DNA of 25,286 nt, taken from contig JAODMS010000156.1 of NCBI GenBank assembly GCA_025464925.1, positions 1 through 25,286 on the forward strand, in the 5' to 3' direction. Under the pieces are notes generated by a model. The model was not told where the DNA came from. It saw only the letters and a program-made list of their open reading frames with translations, and made no database searches. The number at the start of each line of letters is the position of its first letter. The stretch's first letter is position 1. Positions 1 through 7,466 of the stretch are shown here, piece after piece. The position numbers and the translations under genes are program-made. This DNA comes from Arthrobacter sp. GTDB taxonomy: Bacteria > Actinomycetota > Actinomycetes > Actinomycetales > Micrococcaceae.

Positions 1-225
1 ATTGGCGATGCCCACATGGTTCAGGAGCGCGGTGTGGCGTGCCTCGGCGCGGAACCGCTGGAGGAAGCCGGGGTCGCCCGTGTACTCCTCTTTGAGCACC
101 TTGATGGCAACGATGCGGCCAAGGATCCGGTCTTTGGCTTTCCAGACTTCCCCCATGCCGCCGATCGCAATACGGGTGGTCAGCTGGAATCTGCCGCCGA
201 GGGTGATTCCTGATGAAGGCCTCAC
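1..225 (-). CDS. pknA: Ser/Thr protein kinase PknA-type, N-terminal part (runs off left edge)
   Basis: This is the first 75 codons of a Hanks-type Ser/Thr kinase, cut by the left edge of the window. The translation shows the glycine-rich loop ([12 protein letters not shown]), the ATP-anchoring lysine in VAIKVLK, and the start of the alphaC helix (RFRAEAR). The start is a GTG whose last two bases begin the pbpA stop codon (GTGA overlap), which implies translational coupling. Position directly after rodA-pbpA is the usual place of pknA in actinobacteria, where pknB normally follows. Known role in the family: a membrane-anchored kinase that phosphorylates cell-shape and division proteins and is counteracted by PstP. 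The choice of PknA over PknB rests on gene order, because the transmembrane and extracellular parts lie outside the window. Confidence 0.88.
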   Translation of the reverse strand, partial: MRPSSGITLGGRFQLTTRIAIGGMGEVWKAKDRILGRIVAIKVLKEEYTGDPGFLQRFRAEARHTALLNHVGIAN

Positions 226-1676
226 TTATTCAACACCGCCTCAAAAATCTTCTTCGCGTTCGGACTGGTTAGCTTTGCGCCGGTGGTGATGTCTACGTCT
301 TGCATAACGACGGTGACAGCCACCTGCGGGTCATTCGCCGGGGCAAACCCCGTAAACCATGAGTTGTTCAGGCCGTTGCCGAGTTCCGCGGTACCGGTTT
401 TACCCGCCACCTCGACCCCTGGCACGGCAGCGCCGCGGCCGATGCCCTGACTGACGACGCTGGTCATCCACTCGGTGGTCTGACGGGCGATCTCCGGAGT
501 GGTGGAGGTCCGCAAGGCCTGCGGCTTGGGTTCATTGATCACCCTCAGGTCCGGAGAGCGCACCGCCTTGATCAGGTCCGGCTGCATCTGCACACCGCCG
601 TTGGCGATCGCGGCAGTCATCAGATTGATCAGGAGCGGCGTGGCCCGGACATCGCGCTGGCCGATGGCCGACTGTGCCAGCCCAGCGTCGTCCAGGTTCT
701 CCGGGAAGGGTTTCTTGGCGTAGTCCAGCTTCAGCTGGTCGCCGAGGTCCTGGCCCCAACCGAACTTTGCGGCCTCGTTCGCGATGGCTTTCTCCCCCAG
801 ACCAAGGGCGATACTGGCGAACGGTGTGTTACAGGACTGCTGCAGCGCGAACGCGAACGTCGCTGTGTTGCGCGAGTAGCAGTTGCCGCCGGCGTAGTTG
901 GGAAGCTTGTACTGGATGCCGGGGAAAGGCAGTTCCGGCGGGTTGGGCAGCTCGCTGTCCTTGTTGTACTTGCCCGAACCGAGTGCGGCGGCCGTGTCCA
1001 CGAGCTTGAACACGGATCCGGGCGCCAGCAGCGCGCCTGTCGGCCCGCTCACTGACGGGTTCAGGTTGATTCCGGGGATCTTGTTCAGCGCGTTGTAGTT
1101 GGCTGCCTCGGCCACCGGATCCTGTGTGGCGACCAGGTTGGGATCATAGGACGGCTTGGATACCATCGCCAGGATGGCGCCGGTCTTCGGATTGGTCACC
1201 ACGATGGAACCCTGCTGGCCGTCGGGGATGAGGTCGTAGGCGAGCTTCTGGATGCGGGGATCGATCGTCAGCTCCACGGAGGCGCCCTTGGGCTGGTTGC
1301 CGAGGAAGAGCTGGCCGATCCGATCCAGGAAAAGCTGGTCCGAGCTCCCGGCGAGTACGTCATTCATGGACGCCTCCAGGCCGGTCACGCCGTAATTCTT
1401 GGAGAAGTAGCCGGTGATGCCCGCATACAGCTCCGGTTGCGTGTAGACGCGCTGGAACTTGCAGCTTTCCGTGGCGGGAACGGACTCGGCGACCGGGGTG
1501 CCGCCGACGATAATGGCGCCGCGGTCGTTGCAGTAGTTCTGCAGCAGTGTGCGCTTGTTCCAGGCGTTGGCTTTGAGCTCGTCGGCTCCGACCACCTGAA
1601 CGTAGCTCAGAGCACCGAAGATCAGCGCGAACATTGAGATCGCGGCAATCCATGAATTGCGGATGGCCTGGTTCAC
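222..1676 (-). CDS. pbpA: Penicillin-binding protein PbpA (class B transpeptidase)
   Basis: A 484-residue class B penicillin-binding protein that cross-links peptidoglycan outside the membrane. One N-terminal membrane anchor (about residues 7-29) is followed by a PBP dimerization region and a transpeptidase domain. The active-site motifs are all present: SVFK at 221-224 with the nucleophile Ser221, SCN at 281-283, and KTG at 426-428. Length matches actinobacterial PbpA (about 480-490 aa). The start is GTG at 1676: the same frame stays open upstream, but that stretch only overlaps rodA, and GTG at 1676 forms a GTGA overlap with the rodA stop. It pairs with the RodA glycosyltransferase encoded just upstream, the usual SEDS plus class B PBP partnership in wall synthesis. 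It sits in the phosphorylation operon, so control by PknA/PstP is likely (inference). Confidence 0.95.
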   Translation of the reverse strand: MNQAIRNSWIAAISMFALIFGALSYVQVVGADELKANAWNKRTLLQNYCNDRGAIIVGGTPVAESVPATESCKFQRVYTQPELYAGITGYFSKNYGVTGLEASMNDVLAGSSDQLFLDRIGQLFLGNQPKGASVELTIDPRIQKLAYDLIPDGQQGSIVVTNPKTGAILAMVSKPSYDPNLVATQDPVAEAANYNALNKIPGINLNPSVSGPTGALLAPGSVFKLVDTAAALGSGKYNKDSELPNPPELPFPGIQYKLPNYAGGNCYSRNTATFAFALQQSCNTPFASIALGLGEKAIANEAAKFGWGQDLGDQLKLDYAKKPFPENLDDAGLAQSAIGQRDVRATPLLINLMTAAIANGGVQMQPDLIKAVRSPDLRVINEPKPQALRTSTTPEIARQTTEWMTSVVSQGIGRGAAVPGVEVAGKTGTAELGNGLNNSWFTGFAPANDPQVAVTVVMQDVDITTGAKLTSPNAKKIFEAVLNK

Positions 1677-3124
1677 AGCTGCTTCACCGCCTCGGTGGGA
1701 GCGTCGGAGCCGGTCCGGCTGCCGCCGGGTGCTGCTGCCGGCTGGGAAGGCATGGCGGGCCCGCCTTTCCTGGTGTCGGGAACCTGCCCGGGGGCCATCG
1801 GTGTGGTGTCCACCGGGCTCCGGGCCGTGTGCGAAATCATCAGCAACAGGCCGACGATGATCCAGTTGGCCAGCAGTGAGGAACCGCCGGCGGCCAGGAA
1901 GGGGGTGGTCAGCCCTGTGAGCGGGATGAGTCGGGTAACGCCACCTATCACCACGAAGCACTGCAGCGCGATGGCAAAGGACAGCCCGCAGGCCAGCAGC
2001 TTGCCGAAAGCGTCCCGCGTGCCGAGAGCGGCCCGGAACCCGCGGGTGAAGAGCAGGAGGTACATCAGCACGATCGCGAAGAGGCCGATCAGTCCGAGTT
2101 CTTCTCCGAAGGAGGCAATGATCATGTCGCTGTTGGCGAAGGGGACCAGGTTGGGGCGGCCCTGGCCGAAGCCGGTGCCAACAAGCCCGCCGTTTGCCAT
2201 GCCGAACAGGCCCTCGACGATCTGGAGGCTCCCGCCGAATTCCCGGCCATAGACCTCGGGGGTGAAGGCATTGACCCAGCCGTCGATCCGGAGACCCACG
2301 TGGGAGAAGGCCCGGGAGGCCACATACCCGCCGGCGACCATGAGCACCACGCCGATGATCACCCAGCTGATCCGGCTCGTGGCGACATAGATCATGACGA
2401 GGAACAGCCCGAAGAACAAAATCGAGGTGCCCAGGTCCCGCTGGAAGATCAGCACCCCGATGCTGACCAGCCACGCCGTGATCATGGGTCCCAGGTCCTT
2501 GAACCGGGGGAACTGGAGGGGGCCGACCTTTCGGCCGGCCAAGAGGATAAGGTCACGATTCGACGAGAGGTATCCCGCGAAGAATATAGCGAGGGTGATC
2601 TTGGCGATTTCGCCCGGCTGGAAGGTCATGGACCCGATCCTGATCCAGACGCTGGCTCCAAGGATCTGGCCGGCGGAAATTCCGGGCACCAGAGGCAAGA
2701 TGAGCAGGACGGCACTGACGGCCAGTGAAATGTACGTGAAGCGACGCAGTACCCGGTGGTCCTTGAGGAACCAGATGACGGCGATGGCCACGGCGATGGC
2801 CACCAGTGTCCACCGCAGCTGGGTGTTGCCCGTGTCCTCCCCGACACGGTCCAGTCGGCGGATCATGGCAAGGCCGAGGCCGTTGAGCGCCACCACAATC
2901 GGAAGTATTACCGGATCGGCATATTTTGCCCGGATCCGGAGCACCACATGGAAGGCAAGGGCGGCGGCCGCCAGCAGGCTCGACTGGAACCAGAAGTTGC
3001 TGTCGAAGGCCTTCGCGCGGTCCACGCCCACCAAGGCACTCGCACCGATACCGACGGCGAGGGCCAGGACCAGCAGGACCAGTTCCACGTTCCGCCGAGG
3101 CTTGGGTGTTGGGTCGATTGTCAT
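1673..3124 (-). CDS. rodA: SEDS-family peptidoglycan glycosyltransferase RodA/FtsW
   Basis: A 483-residue multi-pass membrane protein of the SEDS (RodA/FtsW/SpoVE) family, which polymerizes lipid II into glycan strands. About 10-12 hydrophobic segments are visible. Family signatures include RDLGTSILFFGLFL, the loop GGLVGTGFGQGRPN, the stretch FANSDMIIASFGEELGL, and LTTPFLAAGGSS near the C terminus. The frame is open 40 codons further upstream, but the chosen ATG at 3124 makes an ATGA overlap with the pstP stop and gives the short cytoplasmic N terminus seen in homologs. It lies immediately before pbpA, its transpeptidase partner. Position inside the fha-pst-pkn operon favours the RodA-type elongation role over FtsW, which normally sits in the dcw cluster. 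Confidence 0.94.
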   Translation of the reverse strand: MTIDPTPKPRRNVELVLLVLALAVGIGASALVGVDRAKAFDSNFWFQSSLLAAAALAFHVVLRIRAKYADPVILPIVVALNGLGLAMIRRLDRVGEDTGNTQLRWTLVAIAVAIAVIWFLKDHRVLRRFTYISLAVSAVLLILPLVPGISAGQILGASVWIRIGSMTFQPGEIAKITLAIFFAGYLSSNRDLILLAGRKVGPLQFPRFKDLGPMITAWLVSIGVLIFQRDLGTSILFFGLFLVMIYVATSRISWVIIGVVLMVAGGYVASRAFSHVGLRIDGWVNAFTPEVYGREFGGSLQIVEGLFGMANGGLVGTGFGQGRPNLVPFANSDMIIASFGEELGLIGLFAIVLMYLLLFTRGFRAALGTRDAFGKLLACGLSFAIALQCFVVIGGVTRLIPLTGLTTPFLAAGGSSLLANWIIVGLLLMISHTARSPVDTTPMAPGQVPDTRKGGPAMPSQPAAAPGGSRTGSDAPTEAVKQL

Positions 3125-4815
3125 TTGCCCCCCTCGCAAAGAGGAGCCGTCGGTGTGGGGGAGGCCGATGCCGGGGCCGCCCCGGAAACTCTGGGGCTGG
3201 GGGTGGAACCGGTAGCCGTCGCCCTGGGGGACGGCGTGAGGCATTCGTCCGCGGGCGCCGTAGTGCCGGTCCGCTCGAGATTCTTCACGATCCGCTGGGC
3301 GTCATAAAGGTCCCGGGCGGGCACCGTCTGGCGCACGCGCTGCTGCGAGAATTCGGGCAGATCTGACATCCGGATATCGGTCACCGTTTCGAGGGTGGAA
3401 AGCTGGATGGGTCCCAAGCGCTGGGACACCCCGTTGAAAATGGCCACACGCTGATCGTGTTCGCCGACGTAGTACCGGGTCTGGGTCCACGCGTAGCCGA
3501 GCCACAGGCCGATGCCTAGAAGGCCCACCACGGCCGCGGCGATGGACACCGTCACCCAGCGGCGGGGCCGGTCGGTCGGGGCGTATTCCTCCGCCTCCTC
3601 CCGCGCCTGGTCGGACTTGTGGGTCAGCACCGTAGCTGCCCGGCGCGCCACGGTGCGTCCTGCGATGGAGGGTATGGACCCGGATTCGGCAGAGGTGGCC
3701 GCTGCGCCGACGAGTTCGTGGGGCCGGCTGGAGAGCTCTTCGCGCAGGACTTCGGCGGAAAGGTGTTCCCCGAGGTGCGGATCCGTCGTGGTGTCGGGCT
3801 CCTTGTTGTCGGCGACGCTGTCCGGGGCGTGGGTGTTCGCTGTAACGGCCCGGGCTGCCATTTCAGGCCCGGCAGCCGGGCCGGCGTCAGCCAGCTTTGC
3901 CGACCCCGCCGGTGACAACGGGGCACCGTAGGTACTGCCGGTCGGGTGCGCGGCGGCCGCGGACACGATAGCCGCGGTGGGGGCGGAAACCGGCGCCGGG
4001 ATGATCTCGACGGCAGCGGTCCGCACGTCGTCGGGGGTCTGCTCCGCGATGTCCAGCAGCACGACCGTTACGTTGTCCGGCGCGCCGGCCTCGAGGGTGA
4101 GGTCAACGAGGAGCTCGGCGCACTCCCGCAGGCTCTTCGTCTCCCGGACGGTGCGCTCCACCACATGGCCCGCCACATAGTTCAGACCGTCGGAGCAGAG
4201 CAGCCAGCGCTCACCGGGCTGGACGTCGAGCGCGCCGAGGTCCAGCTCGGGGCTTGCATCGACGTCGCCCAGGACGCGCATCAGGACGTTCTTGTGCGGA
4301 TGCGTTTCCGCCTCATCCGGGCGCAGCCGGCCTTCGTCTATGAGGCGCTGAACGAAGGTGTGGTCAACGCTGACCTGTTCAAATTCGCCGTCGCGGAGCC
4401 GGTAGGCGCGCGAGTCGCCGATGTGGGCAAAGTGGAGCTTGCCGTTCGCCAGCAGCAGGGCTGTGACGGTGGTACCCATGCCGGCGAGCTTGGGATTGAC
4501 GTGGACCAGCTCCGACAGCAGCGAGTTGGCGGTCTGGATCTCGTCGGCCAGGATCGTGCCAGCGTCCTCGCTGTAGTTGTCGTGGTCGAGATGGATCATG
4601 TCCAGCACAGTGGCCGCAGAGGCAACATCGCCGCCCGCATGCCCGCCCATGCCGTCGGCGACCACGGCGAGGTAACGGCCGACGTAAGCGGAATCGTCAT
4701 TTTTGGCGCGCACGCGGCCGACGTCGGAACGTGCGGCGTAGCGCATGATGAGCGGCCGCTTCGGGGCTGTTGTTTTGCCTTCGGCCTTGTCTGCGGGAAT
4801 CTCCGGGGCAGCCAT
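3121..4815 (-). CDS. pstP: PP2C-type Ser/Thr phosphatase PstP
   Basis: A 564-residue membrane-bound PPM/PP2C phosphatase that reverses PknA/PknB phosphorylation. The catalytic domain spans about residues 24-257, with the metal-binding motifs VVADGMGGHAGG (Asp54), IGDSRAYR (Asp133), LLCSDGL (Asp209) and GAPDNVTVV (Asp247). A long Ala/Pro/Ser-rich cytoplasmic linker (about 258-418) follows, then one transmembrane helix (about 420-444) and an extracellular tail of about 120 residues starting near TRYYVGEHD. The linker is longer, and the extracellular part shorter, than I recall for mycobacterial PstP. The start ATG lies 2 bases after the fhaB stop, and the stop overlaps the rodA start (ATGA). 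It is the only phosphatase in this operon and the natural antagonist of the downstream kinase. Confidence 0.95.
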   Translation of the reverse strand: MAAPEIPADKAEGKTTAPKRPLIMRYAARSDVGRVRAKNDDSAYVGRYLAVVADGMGGHAGGDVASAATVLDMIHLDHDNYSEDAGTILADEIQTANSLLSELVHVNPKLAGMGTTVTALLLANGKLHFAHIGDSRAYRLRDGEFEQVSVDHTFVQRLIDEGRLRPDEAETHPHKNVLMRVLGDVDASPELDLGALDVQPGERWLLCSDGLNYVAGHVVERTVRETKSLRECAELLVDLTLEAGAPDNVTVVLLDIAEQTPDDVRTAAVEIIPAPVSAPTAAIVSAAAAHPTGSTYGAPLSPAGSAKLADAGPAAGPEMAARAVTANTHAPDSVADNKEPDTTTDPHLGEHLSAEVLREELSSRPHELVGAAATSAESGSIPSIAGRTVARRAATVLTHKSDQAREEAEEYAPTDRPRRWVTVSIAAAVVGLLGIGLWLGYAWTQTRYYVGEHDQRVAIFNGVSQRLGPIQLSTLETVTDIRMSDLPEFSQQRVRQTVPARDLYDAQRIVKNLERTGTTAPADECLTPSPRATATGSTPSPRVSGAAPASASPTPTAPLCEGGK

Positions 4816-4817
4816 GG

Positions 4818-5300
4818 CTATGGCCTCAATTCAATGACCGTCTTGCCGATTCTCACGGGGACACCCAGCTCCACCGGGAGGGCCCGGGTCAGCTGCTGAT
4901 CTGCCAGATATGTGCCGTTGGTGGACCCGAGATCCTCGATGAACCAGCGGCTACCCTGGGGGAACAGGCGTGCGTGGCGTCCGGAGGCGTAGTCGTCCTC
5001 CAGGACCAGAGTGGCCTCCTGCGCCCGGCCGAGCAGGATGGGACTTGCAGCCAGGGCGATGGTGGTGCCCTTGAGTGGACCTTCGGTCACGAGAAGCTGC
5101 CGCGCCTGCTGCTTCACGGGCGCCGGAGCGGCCTCGACCAACGCGGGGTCCTTGCGCTTCTGGCGTGCCGTGGGAGCTCCGGCTGATGCGTTGTGTCCAA
5201 TCATCAGATCGCGGCGCATGGCTGCGACGATGCTGAAGATCAGCACCCACAGGAGGATGAGAAACCCGAAGCGCAGGGCGGTGATGGTCAGTTCGCTCAT
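4818..5300 (-). CDS. fhaB: FHA-domain membrane protein FhaB (FipA-type)
   Basis: A 160-residue protein with one N-terminal transmembrane helix (about 9-28), a basic linker and a C-terminal forkhead-associated domain (about 80-157). FHA phosphothreonine-binding residues are visible: GR at 91-92, SGRH at 106-109 and STNGTYL at 126-132. In mycobacteria the ortholog (FipA) links phosphorylated partners to division and wall proteins. The ATG overlaps the upstream fhaA stop by 4 bases (ATGA), and its own stop is 2 bases before pstP, so it is translated as part of one tightly coupled operon. If ribosomes stop at the premature TGA in fhaA, the coupling into fhaB would be weakened (inference). Confidence 0.93.
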   Translation of the reverse strand: MSELTITALRFGFLILLWVLIFSIVAAMRRDLMIGHNASAGAPTARQKRKDPALVEAAPAPVKQQARQLLVTEGPLKGTTIALAASPILLGRAQEATLVLEDDYASGRHARLFPQGSRWFIEDLGSTNGTYLADQQLTRALPVELGVPVRIGKTVIELRP

Positions 5301-6037
5301 GGGCGGCCGCCTTGGCCGGCGGACAGAAGGCGGAAGGTGATTTTGGTCCGTCCCATCGTGATCATCGAGCCGTCAGTGAGGTCCGAGCTGCCCACAATCT
5401 TGCGGCCGTTGACGTAACTGCCGTTCGTGGAACCCAGGTCGACGGCCTGGGCAGAGCCCTGTCCCGTCCGGATTTCCAGGTGGCGGCGCGAAACGCCGGT
5501 GTCGTCAATGAGGATGTCTGCCTCGGAGGAGCGTCCGAGCACGATGGAAGGAGCGTTCAGCGAGTAGCGCTGGCCGTCGATGTCCAGCACCGGTTGCAGC
5601 CTTGCGGGCTGGCGCGTCGGCGCCGCCGGCATATGGCCGGAAGCTCCGGGCTGCGCCGGGGTGGAGGTCTTCTCGGTGCGGGAGGTGATTTCGAAATTCC
5701 CGGCCCGGCGTTCTTCATCCCGGCGGAAACTGATGCGGACAGGACCCTGGAGGGTGTACCCCTGGCTGCGCACGTGGTTGTTGACGACGTCGCTCAGTTC
5801 TTCCGCGAGCGGGGTTCACCATTCCTGGGCCCGCTGGAAGTCATCGTCGCTGAGAAGGACGTCGAAAACATTGGGGGCCAGGGTGCGTCCCGCGGCGATG
5901 GTGAAAGCCTTGTTGTCCACCTGGCGGCGGAGGTGGCTGGCGATCTCGACGGGCTCAACCTGGGCGCGTGAACCGGTGGAGAAGACTCCGCGGACGGCCT
6001 TTTCGATGCCGCGCTCGACTTTGTCCAGCAATCCCAT
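5297..6037 (-). pseudogene. fhaA: FhaA (DUF3662 + FHA domain), interrupted by an in-frame TGA
   Basis: The reading frame encodes a 246-residue FhaA: an N-terminal DUF3662 domain beginning MGLLDKVERGIEKAVRG, then a linker and a C-terminal FHA domain (GRSSEAD about 168-174, STNGSYVNG about 203-211). Codon 74 is TGA (5816-5818), splitting it into a 73-residue piece and a downstream open segment with no competitive start (only a GTG at 5773, poor ribosome site). Frame is identical on both sides, so this is a nonsense change, not a frameshift. The sequence around the stop (QEW-stop-TPLAEEL) is explained by one base change from GGA (Gly) to TGA. The start has a good AGGAGA ribosome site. FhaA binds phosphorylated wall-synthesis proteins such as MviN in mycobacteria. 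It could be a real mutation, a sequencing error, or readthrough. Confidence 0.9.
5816..5818 (-). other. Premature in-frame TGA in fhaA (codon 74)
   Basis: TGA on the minus strand between TGG (Trp) and ACC (Thr). The frame continues open for 172 codons after it to the natural stop that overlaps fhaB. No selenocysteine insertion element is evident immediately downstream. The base after TGA is A, not the C that favours readthrough. Confidence 0.9.
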
Positions 6038-6137
6038 GGTCCTTCTCCTTTCCTGATGGCTGCAGGGCAGCGTTCGCTTCGGAACTCGGTTTCCAGCATC
6101 TGCCGGAGCGCGCCGGAATCGGGCACTCCTACATCAG

Positions 6138-6143
6138 ATACTA
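6138..6143 (-). promoter_or_regulatory. Possible -10 element for the fhaA operon
   Basis: The minus strand reads TAGTAT about 100 bases upstream of the fhaA ATG, in the only spacer before the operon. No convincing -35 box is seen at 17-19 bases, so this is a weak candidate. Confidence 0.3.
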
Positions 6144-6216
6144 CTGGGCGCGGCTGGGATTGGCCTTAATGGGCCCCGCCACTCCGTCTCCGTCAATGGC
6201 CTCACACCGGCTCTGA

Positions 6217-6244
6217 CATGCGGCGACATCCGCGGCGCCGCATG
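6217..6244. repeat. Perfect 9-bp stem-loop in the fhaA / tRNA spacer
   Basis: Arms CATGCGGCG (6217-6225) and CGCCGCATG (6236-6244) are exact reverse complements with a 10-base loop. There is no T-run on either side and no gene end nearby, so an ordinary intrinsic terminator is unlikely. Confidence 0.6.
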
Positions 6245-6272
6245 CCGGAGGAGGAGTACCCAAGGACCGGAT

Positions 6273-6286
6273 CCGGAACGTTCCGG
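6273..6286. promoter_or_regulatory. Perfect 14-base palindrome, possible operator
   Basis: CCGGAACGTTCCGG is fully self-complementary and overlaps a second short palindrome (CCGGATCCGG, 6268-6277). It lies between the two divergent promoters. The binding protein is unknown, and the high GC content raises the chance of coincidence. Confidence 0.4.
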
Positions 6287-6348
6287 TGGCCGCGGGGTGC
6301 CCCGATTCGTGCTCATGGACGCCACCGCACCCTGCCTTGCGGTCCCGA

Positions 6349-6379
6349 TTGGTGTTTTGCGGCCTTTGTCCGTTATGCT
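6349..6379 (+). promoter_or_regulatory. Possible tRNA-Leu promoter
   Basis: TTGGTG (6349-6354) and TATGCT (6374-6379) are separated by 19 bases and lie about 70 bases before the tRNA 5' end. The -10 box is good; the -35 box and spacing are only fair. Confidence 0.4.
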
Positions 6380-6446
6380 TGATCTCGCTGCTTTTACGAG
6401 GTTGGCGGTCCGGAAATCGGGGCCGAAACCGGATAGAAGAAGTTGC

Positions 6447-6529
6447 GCGCGAGTGGCGGAACGGCAGACGCGCTGGCTTCAGGTGCCAGTGTCCGAAAGG
6501 GCGTGGGGGTTCAAATCCCCCCTCGCGCA
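6447..6529 (+). tRNA. tRNA-Leu (anticodon CAG)
   Basis: An 83-base class II tRNA. The acceptor stem GCGCGAG (6447-6453) pairs with CTCGCGC (6522-6528), followed by discriminator A. The anticodon stem CTGGC/GCCAG encloses the loop TTCAGGT, which puts CAG at the anticodon and reads CUG leucine codons. A long variable arm (GTCCGAAAGGGC) and a T arm with GGGGGTTCAAATCCCCC are present. CCA is not encoded: the bases after the discriminator are CGC. A tRNA-Leu beside fhaA is, from memory, also seen in mycobacteria, which supports conserved synteny. An antisense open frame containing GFEPP is the usual shadow of a tRNA gene. Confidence 0.97.
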
Positions 6530-6539
6530 CGCAATAAAT

Positions 6540-6570
6540 GGAAAACCCCGGTCTGCGGACCGGGTTTTCC
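6540..6570 (+). terminator. Intrinsic terminator after tRNA-Leu
   Basis: A strong stem-loop starts 11 bases after the tRNA: GGAAAACCCCGGTC pairs with GACCGGGTTTTCC (one bulged C) around the loop TGCG. The right arm supplies the T-run. The A-rich left arm means it could also work in reverse for the convergent tetR-type gene ending at 6625. Confidence 0.9.
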
Positions 6571-6624
6571 TATTTAACCTCCTGAACTGCGGGACCGGCC
6601 CCGTTTGCCTGCAAGGACGGCGGC

Positions 6625-7314
6625 CTACTGCCGCAGTGCCCCGAAGCCGGCGATGAGTGCCTCGAGGCCCAGACTGAACGCCACGTCGGCGGGACTCTCA
6701 AAGCCCTGCCGGGCAAGTCTCTCTACGGCGGAGCTGAAGTTCGGCGTCGAAGCCGCCATGCTGCCCGAATCAAAGATGTCCGCCGGTGCCGTGACGTCGT
6801 AGGCGGAGCCGAAGATAAAGGACTCCAGGGCCACGATGGCCGAGATGGTGTGCTCCTGCGGGAAACCCGCGCGCCTGAACCCGGCGGCCACGGCCTCATA
6901 CATGGCCAGCGTCCTAGGAGCATCGGTCACGGGCAGGACGGCGATAACCGGGATCAGCGGCGTGTGCTTGGAGAAGATGTCCCGGTAGCTCCAGGCCCAG
7001 TCCCTCACGGCCTGGTCCCAGGGCTCGGTGTCGAAAGCGGAGACGTCCACGAACGAGGTCAGGTGGTCCTGTATGAGGACAAGCACCTCTCGCTTGGAGG
7101 AGACGTGGTTGTAGAGGGCAGACGGCGCCACGTTCAGGTTCCTGGCGAGTGCGGCCATTGTAAAACCCTCATAGCCGCTCTTCCGGACCAACTGCAAGGC
7201 TGCCGCGGTGATGCCATCCTGGTCCAGGACGGCAGCGGCCGGCCTGCCCGCCCGGCGCCGCGGTTTGGTATCAGCGGGGTGGGGATCGGCAGGGGCGCTA
7301 GTAGCTGACGACAT
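6625..7314 (-). CDS. TetR-family repressor, probable regulator of putrescine genes
   Basis: A 229-residue TetR/AcrR regulator. An Arg-rich N-terminal tail (PRRRAGRPAAAVLD) precedes the helix-turn-helix at about residues 33-78 (GFTMAALARNLNVAPSALYNHVSSKREVL). The C-terminal half is a helical ligand-binding domain. It is divergent from putrescine oxidase, and the shared spacer carries a perfect 9-5-9 inverted repeat, the usual form of a TetR operator. A weak ribosome site (AGGTCAGGA) precedes the ATG. By analogy it probably represses the oxidase-permease pair and releases on binding a polyamine or derived aldehyde; the ligand is inference. No truncation is seen. Confidence 0.88.
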   Translation of the reverse strand: MSSATSAPADPHPADTKPRRRAGRPAAAVLDQDGITAAALQLVRKSGYEGFTMAALARNLNVAPSALYNHVSSKREVLVLIQDHLTSFVDVSAFDTEPWDQAVRDWAWSYRDIFSKHTPLIPVIAVLPVTDAPRTLAMYEAVAAGFRRAGFPQEHTISAIVALESFIFGSAYDVTAPADIFDSGSMAASTPNFSSAVERLARQGFESPADVAFSLGLEALIAGFGALRQ

Positions 7315-7399
7315 TCCTGACCTTTCTGGTGGGCAGTATCAGGATTATTCCATTGTGCACTTCTTTCCAGAGGGTCTTCCCCACCGGGGATGGAATCGC

Positions 7400-7405
7400 T
7401 ATAGT
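7400..7405 (+). promoter_or_regulatory. -10 box of the putrescine oxidase promoter
   Basis: TATAGT lies immediately 5' of the inverted repeat at 7407-7429, so the transcription start should fall inside the repeat. No clear -35 is present at 17 bases. The gap to the ATG at 7467 leaves a leader of about 55 bases. Confidence 0.55.
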
Positions 7406-7406
7406 C

Positions 7407-7429
7407 CTAAATGAACGACATTCATTTAG
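7407..7429. promoter_or_regulatory. Likely TetR-type operator (perfect 9-5-9 inverted repeat)
   Basis: Arms CTAAATGAA (7407-7415) and TTCATTTAG (7421-7429) are exact reverse complements around CGACA. The repeat is AT-rich in a GC-rich genome, lies in the divergent promoter region and directly follows a -10 box. This is where a repressor would block the oxidase promoter and could also autoregulate tetR. Confidence 0.85.
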
Positions 7430-7466
7430 TGGTCTGCATCACCCTCGAGGCCACAGGGAGGACATC

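Larger units (their letters stand above)
6038..6446. other. 409-base divergent spacer between fhaA and tRNA-Leu
   Basis: No credible gene is found here; open frames on both strands are short and composition driven. The spacer must hold the fhaA operon promoter (leftward) and the tRNA promoter (rightward). It contains a 9-bp GC-rich stem-loop (6217-6244), a polypurine GGAGGAGGAG run just after it, and a perfect 14-base palindrome (6273-6286). Confidence 0.6.

Noticed and set aside
222..2474. A 750-residue frame containing pbpA with a long N-terminal extension
   Set aside because: The extra N-terminal residues are an out-of-frame reading of rodA; the GTG at 1676 overlapping the rodA stop and the membrane anchor directly after it mark the true start.
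3946..4899. 317-codon frame on the plus strand opposite pstP
   Set aside because: It mirrors the pstP codons and shows no domain; a typical antisense shadow in high-GC DNA.
6141..6530. Minus-strand frame across tRNA-Leu starting MREGGFEPP
   Set aside because: GFEPP is the well-known antisense translation of a tRNA T-arm; not a gene.
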